This document shows positions 40,764-47,830 of a stretch of 47,968 nucleotides of DNA, piece after piece. The stretch covers positions 1 through 47,968 of the forward strand of contig JAFUCP010000003.1 of the NCBI GenBank assembly GCA_017459565.1, read 5' to 3'. Under the pieces are notes generated by a model that was given only the letters and a program-made list of their open reading frames with translations, did no database searches and was not told the origin of the DNA. Origin of the DNA: Clostridia bacterium (lineage in GTDB: Bacteria; Bacillota; Clostridia; Christensenellales; Aristaeellaceae). The position numbers were made by a program, and so were the translations under genes. Numbering within the stretch: position 1 is the first letter of the stretch; each line of letters opens with the position of its first letter.

Positions 40764-43142
40764 ATGGCACAAGCCCACATCATACGCAGAAGCGGAAGAA
40801 TACAAAAGCTCAAGGCGATGCTGGCCGAATACAGGATCGTCTATATCTCCTGCTTCTTTTACAGCGGCAAGACGGTGCTGCTGAACCAGCTGGCGGACAG
40901 CCTCAGACGCCCGGTGCTGCGCTTTGACGCCGAGCGGGACGCCTGGGCGGCCTTTGCGCGCGCAGTGGGCGATACGCCCGGCTGCGCGCTTTTGATCGAC
41001 GGCCTGAACCGCGCGGGCGACGACGAGGCGGGGGAGGCGATGGCGGAACTGCTCATGAACCTGCCGGAGGACAAGTGCGCCGTGATCGCGGGCCGCAGCC
41101 GCTGCCCCGCGTGCCTGCACCGTCTGCTGGCCGGAGGCGTGGCGGCGGTGCTGGACAGCGCGTTTGTGCTGTTTGACGAGGCTGAAACAGAGGTGCTGTT
41201 TGAGGATTATGGGCTCCGTCTGCTGCCCGCAGACGCCGCCTTCCTGAAAGAGCGGTGCCTGGGCTGGCCGATGGCCCTGCACGGCGTCGCCCGGCAGCTG
41301 CTGCGCGAACCCCATAGGCCTGTGCCCTCGGTGCTGGACGGCGTGCTGGAGGAGATGAGCCGGCTGCTCAACAACGATGTGGTCCTCGCCTTTCCGGAGC
41401 AGGAGCGCATTTTGCTCTACAACCTCTCTCCCTTTGAGCGCTTTTCGGAGGATATGGCCCGCATGGTGACGGGCCGCATTGACGCGCCCAAGGCGCTGGA
41501 ACGGATCGCCCAGAAATCCTATATCCTGTTTGAGGCCGGGCCGGGCCGCTATCGCTTCATGCCCTTTGTGCGCAAAACGCTGTTCAGGGAGGCGCGGAAC
41601 CTTTATTCGCAGGAATACATCGACGGACTGTACCGCCGCGCCGCGCTGTATTTTGAACTGCAAGAGCGGCTTTCCGAGGCGGCGCGCTATTACATGCAGC
41701 TGGGCGAGAGGGAAAAGCTGCGCCAGCTGCTGATCCGCGATGCTCAGAACCGCCCCGCAAACGGGGACTATGTGGAGCTGCGCGGGGCCTATGCCATGCT
41801 GGACGAAAGGACGCTGCTGGAATCCCCGGCCCTGATGAAGGGCATGTGCATGATCGAATTTCTGCTTGGCCATGCGGAGGAGGGCAGGCGCTGGTACGAG
41901 GCGCTTCGCCGCTTTATCCGGCAGACCCCCGCAAAGGACGCCCGTCGCCGTGCCGCCGAGGAAGCCCTGATCTATCTTGATATTGCGCGCCCCGACCTGG
42001 GCAGCCGCGGCGTTTTGAATACGCTGCTGGCCGTAACCAGGCTGCCGGAGCTGACTCGGTCGGACACCTGGCGGAGCGGCTTCAATGTGGCGGGAAACAG
42101 CGCGTCCCTCCTGAACGGCGGCAAGGACTTCTGCCGCTGGGTGCCCCACGGGCGGCGCATCTACCGGCTGTTCCGGGCCCCTGTGGAATTTGCCGTGGGG
42201 CGCGGCGGCAGCGGTATGGCGGACATCGCCATGGGCGAATGTGAGCTGGAGAGCAATTTGGACGGCGATTACACCTCCGCGCTGGACCGGGTGTGCGCGG
42301 GGCTCGCCCGCGTGACGGAGGACCTGGAAATGCGCTGCGCCGCCGTGGGCATCCAGAGCCGGATTCTGGCCGCTCAGGGCAGCGCCGCGGAGGCGCTGGA
42401 CCTGATGGACAGCCTGATCGCTTCGCTGCCGGAGGACGCGCCCCAGCGCCTGCGCCGGAACCTTAATATCCACCGACTGACGCTGATGCTGCTCACGGGG
42501 GACACTTCCCGGGCGCAGAGCTGGCTGTATGACGAAGCGCCGGATGAGAACGGGGATTTTGTGATCCTGGATCGCTACGGCTATATGCTCAAGCTCAGGC
42601 TGTACATCCTGACGGCCCAGTGGTCCCGGACGCCGCTGCTCACCGCGAAGCTGCGCCAGTATTTTGACAGCTATGACCGGCCCTATATGCGCGCGCAGCT
42701 GCACCTGCTCCAGGCGGTCATTGACCGGCGCATGGGCCGGGACGGCTGGCGCGAAGAGTTGATGAGCGCGCTGGCGATTGCCCGGCGCTACCGTCTGGCG
42801 CGGGTGGTGGCCGACGAGGGCATCGCCATCGTGGATATGCTGGGGGAATTGGAGCTGCCGGACGAGAGCTGGGAGCGGGGCGTGCAGCGCCTGGTGCGGG
42901 CGCAGGCGGCCCACTATCCCCTCTGGATGAAGCAGACGGCCAACCGACCCGTGTTCACAGACCGGGAGCGGCAGGTTTATTCGCTGATGATCGCGGGCTA
43001 TCGCAACGCCAGGATCGCCGACATACTGAACATCACGGAGCGCACCGTGAAGCACCACACCGCGGAAATCTACAGGAAGCTGGGCGTGGAAAACCGGGCG
43101 GAGGCCCTGAAATGCGCCGCGGAGCTGGGGGATATGCGATGA
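40764..43142 (+). CDS. MalT-like LuxR-family transcriptional regulator
   Basis: Large regulator of 792 residues. The N-terminal P-loop region reads YISCFFYSGKTVLLNQLAD, where the Walker A first glycine is replaced by Cys (CFFYSGKT), and the Walker B is CALLIDGLN. A long helical-repeat middle part (about 280-700) resembles the MalT sensor region. A C-terminal LuxR helix-turn-helix follows: VFTDRERQVYSLMIAGYRNARIADILNITERTVKHHTAEIYRKLGVENRAEAL. Start at 40764 follows GAGG; a GTG at 40758 is too close. Related proteins bind ATP and an effector and activate operons. Its place after the mannoside run makes a role in sugar control plausible but unproven. ATP binding may be weakened. Confidence 0.87.
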   Translation: MAQAHIIRRSGRIQKLKAMLAEYRIVYISCFFYSGKTVLLNQLADSLRRPVLRFDAERDAWAAFARAVGDTPGCALLIDGLNRAGDDEAGEAMAELLMNLPEDKCAVIAGRSRCPACLHRLLAGGVAAVLDSAFVLFDEAETEVLFEDYGLRLLPADAAFLKERCLGWPMALHGVARQLLREPHRPVPSVLDGVLEEMSRLLNNDVVLAFPEQERILLYNLSPFERFSEDMARMVTGRIDAPKALERIAQKSYILFEAGPGRYRFMPFVRKTLFREARNLYSQEYIDGLYRRAALYFELQERLSEAARYYMQLGEREKLRQLLIRDAQNRPANGDYVELRGAYAMLDERTLLESPALMKGMCMIEFLLGHAEEGRRWYEALRRFIRQTPAKDARRRAAEEALIYLDIARPDLGSRGVLNTLLAVTRLPELTRSDTWRSGFNVAGNSASLLNGGKDFCRWVPHGRRIYRLFRAPVEFAVGRGGSGMADIAMGECELESNLDGDYTSALDRVCAGLARVTEDLEMRCAAVGIQSRILAAQGSAAEALDLMDSLIASLPEDAPQRLRRNLNIHRLTLMLLTGDTSRAQSWLYDEAPDENGDFVILDRYGYMLKLRLYILTAQWSRTPLLTAKLRQYFDSYDRPYMRAQLHLLQAVIDRRMGRDGWREELMSALAIARRYRLARVVADEGIAIVDMLGELELPDESWERGVQRLVRAQAAHYPLWMKQTANRPVFTDRERQVYSLMIAGYRNARIADILNITERTVKHHTAEIYRKLGVENRAEALKCAAELGDMR

Positions 43143-43175
43143 GGACCGGGATTTAACATTGAATTAAAAAATCTA

Positions 43176-43221
43176 TTGTACCAAAGTACAATGGTAAACT
43201 GACCCCCGGGCGTGATATAAT
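43176..43221 (+). promoter_or_regulatory. Palindrome TTGTAC-N4-GTACAA and -10 TATAAT before the small secreted protein
   Basis: A perfect 6-bp inverted repeat (43176-43191) lies 24 bp upstream of a TATAAT at 43216-43221. No good -35 hexamer occurs at 17 bp (GGTAAA), so the promoter may depend on an activator bound at the palindrome. The LuxR-type regulator gene ends 33 bp before it. Confidence 0.5.
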
Positions 43222-43268
43222 AAGACCTGTTCGAATCAGAACGATTTTTTATGACGGAGGTTGTTTAC

Positions 43269-43796
43269 ATGAAGAAGTTTGTTGCCATCCTGATGGCGCT
43301 GTGCCTGCTGACCGCCGGCGCCGCGCTGGCCGAGGCCGCGCCGGAGCTGAACTGGAGCGATTTTGAAGCGACCCTCGAGAGCGCCGGCGTTACGGGCGAT
43401 TTCTGGACCTTTGACGAGATCGCCGTGAAGATCTGGCTGCCCGCGGAGCTGCAGCCCGTGGAGCTTACCGAAGAGGACAAGGAGAAAGGCTTCATCAGCT
43501 ACTTTACCGATGCCGAAGAGAAGGCCAGCGTTTCCCTGGTCTATGTGGACATGTCCGGCATGTCGCTGGAGGAATATACGGAGGCCCTGAACCAGACTGA
43601 CGGCGTCGATCAGGTTGAGATCGTCGTCGTGAACGGCCTGCCCGCTGTCAGCTACACGATGCCTGAACAGGATTCCTGCCACGTCGCCTTCACCACCGAG
43701 GCCGGCTATATTCTCGAGGTCAGCATGTATCCCACCTCTGAGGAGGGCGCGGACGTCGTGTGGGGCATCGTCGCCGCCTCCATCCAGCCGGAATAA
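43269..43796 (+). CDS. Small secreted protein of unknown function
   Basis: Precursor of 175 residues with a clear signal peptide (MKKFVAILMALCLLTAGAALAEA; cleavage near residue 21-23). The mature part, about 150 residues, is acidic and has no motif I recognise: WSDFEATLESAGVTGDFWTF, IKIW-like VKIWLPAELQPVELTEEDKEKGFISYF, and VSMYPTSEEGADVVWGIVAASIQ. The repeated beta pattern and ending recall small secreted proteins in gut Clostridia that carry a conserved I.(S)I.. end, but I cannot name a family. Start at 43269 follows GGAGG. A possible activator-dependent promoter lies at 43176-43221. It contains one Cys in the mature part. Location: outside the membrane, not anchored by a lipobox. Confidence 0.75.
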   Translation: MKKFVAILMALCLLTAGAALAEAAPELNWSDFEATLESAGVTGDFWTFDEIAVKIWLPAELQPVELTEEDKEKGFISYFTDAEEKASVSLVYVDMSGMSLEEYTEALNQTDGVDQVEIVVVNGLPAVSYTMPEQDSCHVAFTTEAGYILEVSMYPTSEEGADVVWGIVAASIQPE

Positions 43797-43844
43797 GGCG
43801 CGAATTTCATTCCAAGCGGGCCTGTCGCGTGCGGTGGGCCTGCT

Positions 43845-43912
43845 TCAGACCGCTGACAAAGCCCGCAATCGCAAAAATCCCTGCCGATCAAGCAACAGGC
43901 GGGGATTTTTGC
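43845..43912. repeat. Shared 24-bp module plus hairpin (second copy of the 12961 module)
   Basis: Bases 43845-43868 are identical to 12961-12984, followed in both places by a similar CGCA.AAAT start of a hairpin. Here the arms 43871-43885 and 43898-43912 pair over 15 bp with one wobble and end in ATTTTTGC. It lies 48 bp after the stop of the secreted protein gene and may terminate its transcript. The rest of this 244-bp gap holds only the tRNA promoter. Confidence 0.7.
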
Positions 43913-44001
43913 TTGCCGCTTTGGCGTCGCCCGCAAAATGCAGTGATTTACTGCAAGCGCGTCGGATCCTCCCTGCTTTCGCAAAAACGGCAAAGAAATG
44001 C

Positions 44002-44030
44002 TTGTGCAAAAGTGGATAATATGGTATAAT
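44002..44030 (+). promoter_or_regulatory. Promoter of the tRNA-Leu gene
   Basis: TTGTGC, 17-bp spacer, TATAAT, ending 10 bp before the tRNA 5' end, so transcription would start almost at the mature end. Confidence 0.7.
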
Positions 44031-44040
44031 TGCAACATGT

Positions 44041-44126
44041 GCGGTAGTGGCGGAATCGGCAGACGCCTCAGACTTAAAATCTGATACCCTATGGGTGTGC
44101 GGGTTCAAATCCCGCCTACCGCACCA
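44041..44126 (+). tRNA. tRNA-Leu (anticodon TAA)
   Basis: 86-nt class II tRNA. Acceptor arms GCGGTAG and CTACCGC pair perfectly, discriminator base A, and CCA is encoded. The anticodon stem TCAGA/TCTGA closes the loop CTTAAAA, giving anticodon TAA for UUA codons. The long variable arm (TACCCTATGGGT) and T-arm CGGGTTCAAATCCCG are as expected for leucine. Confidence 0.97.
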
Positions 44127-44230
44127 GTTTTCGGCAATGCTTTGGATGGCGGGCAAGTCATCCTTTTTGAACGGCACGCGGGAAAGTGCCGGTGCGACGG
44201 CGCTTCGCGTGGCATGGAGGGGTGAACGGC

Positions 44231-45292
44231 GTGTATACCATCGATCAGCTGTGCCGGTATGAATACTTCAGGAAGGCTCTGGAAAAGAACGGGCTTTCCG
44301 TGCTGCTGGACCCGCTGACGGGCGTGGTGGCGCGCCCTCACATCCTCGGCTTTGCCCAGTCGCTGATCGCGGCGGGGGTTCCCTTCTCCTTCGCCATGCT
44401 GGATCTGGACAATTTCAAGTACATCAACGATACCTATGGCCATCACGTTGGGGACGTGGTGCTTCAAAACGTGGGCGCCGATCTGGCCGCCTATCTGGAT
44501 GGCTATGGCGTCGTGGGGCGCTTTGGCGGCGATGAAATGCTCATCGTGAACCTGCGGCACATCAGCTATGACGAGAAAAAGCAGTTCCTCGCCGGCATGT
44601 ATGCCGATGCCAGGGTGCTGCGCAGGAATATTGCGCTGGAGGACTGCCATCCCTTCATCACAGGCACCACCGGCTGCGCCAGCTTCCCCGAAGATGCCGG
44701 GGACTACGATTCCCTGTTTGAGCTGATCGACAAGACGCTGTATCGCGGCAAGACCAAGGGCCGCAACTGCCATATCATCTATGTGGCGGAAAAGCACAAG
44801 GACATTGAGATCCGGCAGATCGCCCGCCACGGCGTCTATACGACGATGCACAACCTGATCCGCCAGTATGAGCTGGTGCCGGGGCTGATGAACAAGCTGC
44901 GCTCCGTGATGCCCATGCTGATGGAGGAGCTGCGGATCACCGACCTGTACTATGTGGGGCCGCGGGGACGGCTGCGGGCTGTCCGCAGGCCGGAGGTGGA
45001 CGAGGACGCGGGAGATATCGCTCTGCTCATGAACGACGATCTTTATTCCGCCAATTCGCTGGAATTCATCGCGGGGAAATGCCCGCGGTTCAACGCCGCC
45101 CTGAAAAAGTACGAGGTTGAGACGGTGCTGGTGGCGCGCATCGGCATGGACATGGCGAATTACGGCTATCTGATCTGCGCGGAGCCCAGGAGCCGCCGCA
45201 TATGGCAGGAGGACGAGTGCGCCATCATGTATTTCCTGGCCAAGCTGCTGGCGGCCAGCATCCGCATCGAGGGCGAGGAAATCGAAGCCTGA
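44231..45292 (+). CDS. GGDEF-domain diguanylate cyclase with C-terminal GAF-like region
   Basis: Probable c-di-GMP synthase, 353 residues, cytosolic (no membrane helix). The GGDEF domain spans about 25-185: LLDPLTGVVARPHIL, FAMLDLDNFKYINDTYGHHVGD and the active-site RFGGDEM, where only the last F is M, which other active cyclases tolerate. No RxxD inhibitory site stands five residues before it, so product inhibition is probably absent. The C-terminal part (about 205-350) has a GAF-like pattern (ELRITDLYYVGPRGRLRAV, YEVETVLVARIG, YFLAKLLAASIRI). GTG start at 44231 follows GGAGGGG; an earlier in-frame ATG at 44186 has no ribosome site. It starts 104 bp after the tRNA with no separate promoter visible. 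Confidence 0.87.
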   Translation: MYTIDQLCRYEYFRKALEKNGLSVLLDPLTGVVARPHILGFAQSLIAAGVPFSFAMLDLDNFKYINDTYGHHVGDVVLQNVGADLAAYLDGYGVVGRFGGDEMLIVNLRHISYDEKKQFLAGMYADARVLRRNIALEDCHPFITGTTGCASFPEDAGDYDSLFELIDKTLYRGKTKGRNCHIIYVAEKHKDIEIRQIARHGVYTTMHNLIRQYELVPGLMNKLRSVMPMLMEELRITDLYYVGPRGRLRAVRRPEVDEDAGDIALLMNDDLYSANSLEFIAGKCPRFNAALKKYEVETVLVARIGMDMANYGYLICAEPRSRRIWQEDECAIMYFLAKLLAASIRIEGEEIEA

Positions 45293-45373
45293 TTTGTGAA
45301 GGACGGCCCGGGGCATTGCGCAAGGCTATATTTCACGATAGGTTTTCTGTATGTTGAAACGGAGAGAACGCTA

Positions 45374-45402
45374 TTGCAATGCGGTTGGATATGTGCTAAG
45401 AT
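45374..45402 (+). promoter_or_regulatory. SigA-type promoter of the amino acid ABC operon
   Basis: TTGCAA, 17-bp spacer, TAAGAT. The predicted start site falls at the beginning of the hairpin 45404-45436, leaving a leader of about 120 nt before the ATG at 45527. Confidence 0.65.
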
Positions 45403-45403
45403 A

Positions 45404-45436
45404 GGGCAACGACGCCGGATGAGCGCGTCGTTGCCC
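45404..45436 (+). promoter_or_regulatory. 5'-end hairpin of the amino acid ABC leader
   Basis: Perfect 12-bp arms GGGCAACGACGC (45404-45415) and its complement (45425-45436), loop of 9 nt. It would form the very 5' end of the transcript, a known way to slow RNA decay. I recognise no riboswitch class in the rest of the leader. Confidence 0.6.
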
Positions 45437-45526
45437 GCTTCAATCGCGGGTGGTTGCGGGCCCGACGGACGGCAGCTGTCCGGGAGCATGGGCCGATTTC
45501 AGGAAACCGAACAGGAGGGTTTTGCC

Positions 45527-46315
45527 ATGAAGAAGCTGTTTGCCATTGTTCTGGCGCTGGCGCTGGCGGCGACCTTTGCCGCCGTGGCCGAAAGCGCGGA
45601 CAACGATCTGCTGGCGCGCATCCGGGAGCGCGGCACCATCATCATTGCCACCGAGGGCAATTGGGAGCCCTGGACCTACCATGATGAAAACGACGTGCTT
45701 ACGGGCCTGGATATCGAAATCGGCAAGCTGATCGCCGAGGGCCTGGGCGTGGAGCCGGATTTCCAGGAGACTGCCTGGGACTCCATCCTCGCGGGCGTGG
45801 ACACGGGCCGCTTTGATATTGCCTGCAACGGCGTGGGCTACACCGAGACCCGCGCGGAGAAGTACAGCTTCTCCACACCCTATGTCTATACCTCCAAGGT
45901 GCTGGTGGTCCGCGCGGACAACGAGGATATCAAGACCATCGAGGACCTGGCGGGCAGGACCACGGCCAACTCCTCCTCCAGCACCTATGCGCAGCTGGCC
46001 GAGGAATACGGCGCAACCGTCACCTATGTGGACACCCTTGGCGAAACCATCGCGCTGCTGGAGCAGGGGCGCATCGACGCCACAATCAACGCCCGGGCTT
46101 CCATCGAAAGCTATCTTGACGAGCATCCCGAGGCCGGCATCAAGATCGTGCAGGAGCTGCCCGGCGACCCGGTGGCCTATCCCGTGCGCAAGGACGCCGA
46201 TACCGAAACGCTTATCGCCGCGATCAACGACATTTTGGAGGCCGCGCGGCAGGATGGCAGGCTGGCCGAAATCTCCCTGAAGTTCTTCGGCGAGGACCGC
46301 ACGCAGCCCGAATGA
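45527..46315 (+). CDS. Amino acid ABC transporter substrate-binding protein, family 3
   Basis: Extracytoplasmic receptor for a polar amino acid importer, 262 residues. Signal peptide MKKLFAIVLALALAATFAAVAES with no lipobox Cys, so not a typical lipoprotein. Family-3 features: LLARIRERGTIIIATEGNWEPWTYHDE, GLDIEIGKLIAEGLGVEPDF, WDSILAGVDTGRFDIACNGVGYTETRAEKYSFSTPY and DLAGRTTANSSSSTYAQLAEEYGA. Start at 45527 follows ACAGGAGGG; the longer frame upstream overlaps the promoter. A strong hairpin separates it from the permease gene. The matching ATPase resembles cystine-type importers, so cystine or a related amino acid is the best guess. Confidence 0.93.
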   Translation: MKKLFAIVLALALAATFAAVAESADNDLLARIRERGTIIIATEGNWEPWTYHDENDVLTGLDIEIGKLIAEGLGVEPDFQETAWDSILAGVDTGRFDIACNGVGYTETRAEKYSFSTPYVYTSKVLVVRADNEDIKTIEDLAGRTTANSSSSTYAQLAEEYGATVTYVDTLGETIALLEQGRIDATINARASIESYLDEHPEAGIKIVQELPGDPVAYPVRKDADTETLIAAINDILEAARQDGRLAEISLKFFGEDRTQPE

Positions 46316-46334
46316 CGCGCAGATCAAGCCGCCT

Positions 46335-46366
46335 AACCACAGGGAAGGCTGAGCTTCCCTGTGGTT
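46335..46366 (+). promoter_or_regulatory. Intercistronic hairpin between amino-acid-binding protein and permease genes
   Basis: Perfect 13-bp arms 46335-46347 and 46354-46366 with a 6-nt loop, the 3' arm ending in TTTT. It lies 20 bp after the binding-protein stop. A partial terminator or mRNA-protecting element is likely. Confidence 0.72.
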
Positions 46367-46412
46367 TTCGGCGTGTATCGGGCACTTTCAATCAGACGGA
46401 CGGAGAGACGAT

Positions 46413-47087
46413 ATGAACGAACGGCTATGGGGCATCCTGGTGGATTCCTTTCCGAAGCTATTGAGCTACGGCGTGCGGGTGACGATCCCGCTGACCGTGC
46501 TTTCCTTTGCGCTGGCGCTGATCATCGCGGTGATCGTGGCCCTGATTCAATACGCCGATGTGCGCGTGCTGCGGCAAATCTGCCGCTTTTACATCTGGAT
46601 CATCCGGGGCACGCCGCTGCTGGTGCAGCTGTACCTGGTGTTTTACGGGCTGCCCAGCCTGGGCGTCACCCTTGATGCCTTTCCCACGGCGGTGCTGGTG
46701 TTCGGCTTCAACGAGGGGGCCTACATGGCCGAAAGCGTGCGCGGCGCGCTGGAGAGCGTGTCCCGGGGCCAGATGGAGGCGGGCTATTGCGTGGGCATGA
46801 GTTACATACAGATCATGCTCCACGTGGTGCTGCCCCAGGCCTTCCGCACGGCCTTCCCGGCGCTGTCCAATTCGCTGATTTCCATGCTCAAGGGCACGTC
46901 CCTGGCCGCGACCATCACCGTCATGGACATGTTCCGCCAGGCGCAGGTCATCAACGGGCGCGTGTACGAATCCCTGGGCCTGTATACCGAGGTGGCGCTG
47001 ATCTACCTTGCCTTCTGCACGCTGCTGACCTGGCTGCAGCACAAGGGCGAAAAGAAGCTGGCCAGCTATGGAGGTGACAAGGCATGA
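46413..47087 (+). CDS. Amino acid ABC transporter permease (His/Glu/Gln/Arg/cystine type)
   Basis: Inner membrane subunit, 224 residues, normal for the HisMQ-type family. SYGVRVTIPLTVLSFALALIIAVIVALIQ forms the first helices, followed by the conserved FYIWIIRGTPLLVQLYLVFYGLP. The EAA loop is GQMEAGYCVGMSYIQIMLHVVLPQAFRTAFPALSNSLISMLKGTSLA. The protein ends with a helix and a short Lys-rich tail. Start follows GGAGAG. Its stop overlaps the ATPase start by 4 bp. A single permease gene implies a homodimer. Confidence 0.95.
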   Translation: MNERLWGILVDSFPKLLSYGVRVTIPLTVLSFALALIIAVIVALIQYADVRVLRQICRFYIWIIRGTPLLVQLYLVFYGLPSLGVTLDAFPTAVLVFGFNEGAYMAESVRGALESVSRGQMEAGYCVGMSYIQIMLHVVLPQAFRTAFPALSNSLISMLKGTSLAATITVMDMFRQAQVINGRVYESLGLYTEVALIYLAFCTLLTWLQHKGEKKLASYGGDKA

Positions 47088-47830
47088 TGCTCGAGGCGCG
47101 AAACGTTCACAAGAGCTTTCAGGGCCGGGAGGTCCTCAAGGGCATCAGCCTGGGCGTGGAAAAGGGGGATGTCATCGCCATCCTCGGGCCCAGCGGCTCC
47201 GGCAAAACCACGTTCCTGCGCTGCCTGAACTTTTTGGAGCGGGCGGACGCGGGGGAATTGGTGTTTGACGGTGAGCGATATGACCTGCACCAGGCCAACC
47301 GGACCCAGATCGCCCGGCTGCGCAAAAAGACGGCCTTTGTGTTCCAAAGCTACAACCTGTTCCTCAACAAGACGGTGCTGCAAAACGTGACCCTGGGGCT
47401 GACCGTGGCCGGGAAGCTGAAAAAGGACGCGGCCCGGGAAATTGCCATCAACGCCCTCTCCCGCGTGGGCATGGCGGACCGGCTGGACAGCTATCCCTCC
47501 CAGCTCTCCGGTGGCCAGCAGCAGCGCGTGGCCATCGCCCGGGGACTCGCCTCCAGCCCGGAGATCATCTATTTCGACGAGCCCACCAGCGCCCTGGACC
47601 CGGAGCTGATCGGCGAGGTGCTGGGCGTCATGCGCCAGCTGGCCGACGAGGGCATGACCATGCTGGTGGTGACCCACGAGATGGACTTTGCCCGCAGCGT
47701 GTCCAGCAGGGTGCTGTTCATGGAAAACGGCAGCGTTATCGAGGAAGCGCCCTCCCATGAATTCTTCGCCAGCCCGAAGCAGGCGCGCTCCCAGGAGTTT
47801 ATCCGCTCCATACTGGAGGCGCGAAAGTAA
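47084..47830 (+). CDS. Polar amino acid ABC transporter ATP-binding protein
   Basis: ATPase of the amino acid importer, 248 residues. Walker A GPSGSGKTT lies near 35-43, Q-loop FVFQSYNLF, signature LSGGQQQR, Walker B IIYFDEPTSALD, and switch His in VVTHEMDFA. The overall sequence (KKTAFVFQSYNLFLNKTVLQNV) resembles TcyN/YxeO-type cystine transporter ATPases, so cystine is a possible substrate. Start at 47084 (two tandem ATGs) follows GGAGGTGA, and the gene overlaps the permease stop by 4 bp. It is the last gene; its stop codon directly abuts the palindromic repeat at the right edge. Confidence 0.95.
   Translation: MMLEARNVHKSFQGREVLKGISLGVEKGDVIAILGPSGSGKTTFLRCLNFLERADAGELVFDGERYDLHQANRTQIARLRKKTAFVFQSYNLFLNKTVLQNVTLGLTVAGKLKKDAAREIAINALSRVGMADRLDSYPSQLSGGQQQRVAIARGLASSPEIIYFDEPTSALDPELIGEVLGVMRQLADEGMTMLVVTHEMDFARSVSSRVLFMENGSVIEEAPSHEFFASPKQARSQEFIRSILEARK

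Noticed and set aside
40608-43058. An 816-residue open frame opposite the MalT-like regulator
   Set aside because: Antisense shadow; the plus strand has the LuxR helix-turn-helix and a proper start.
44041-44126. tRNA-Leu as an attachment site of an integrated element
   Set aside because: No integrase gene and no repeated copy of the tRNA 3' end were seen in the window.
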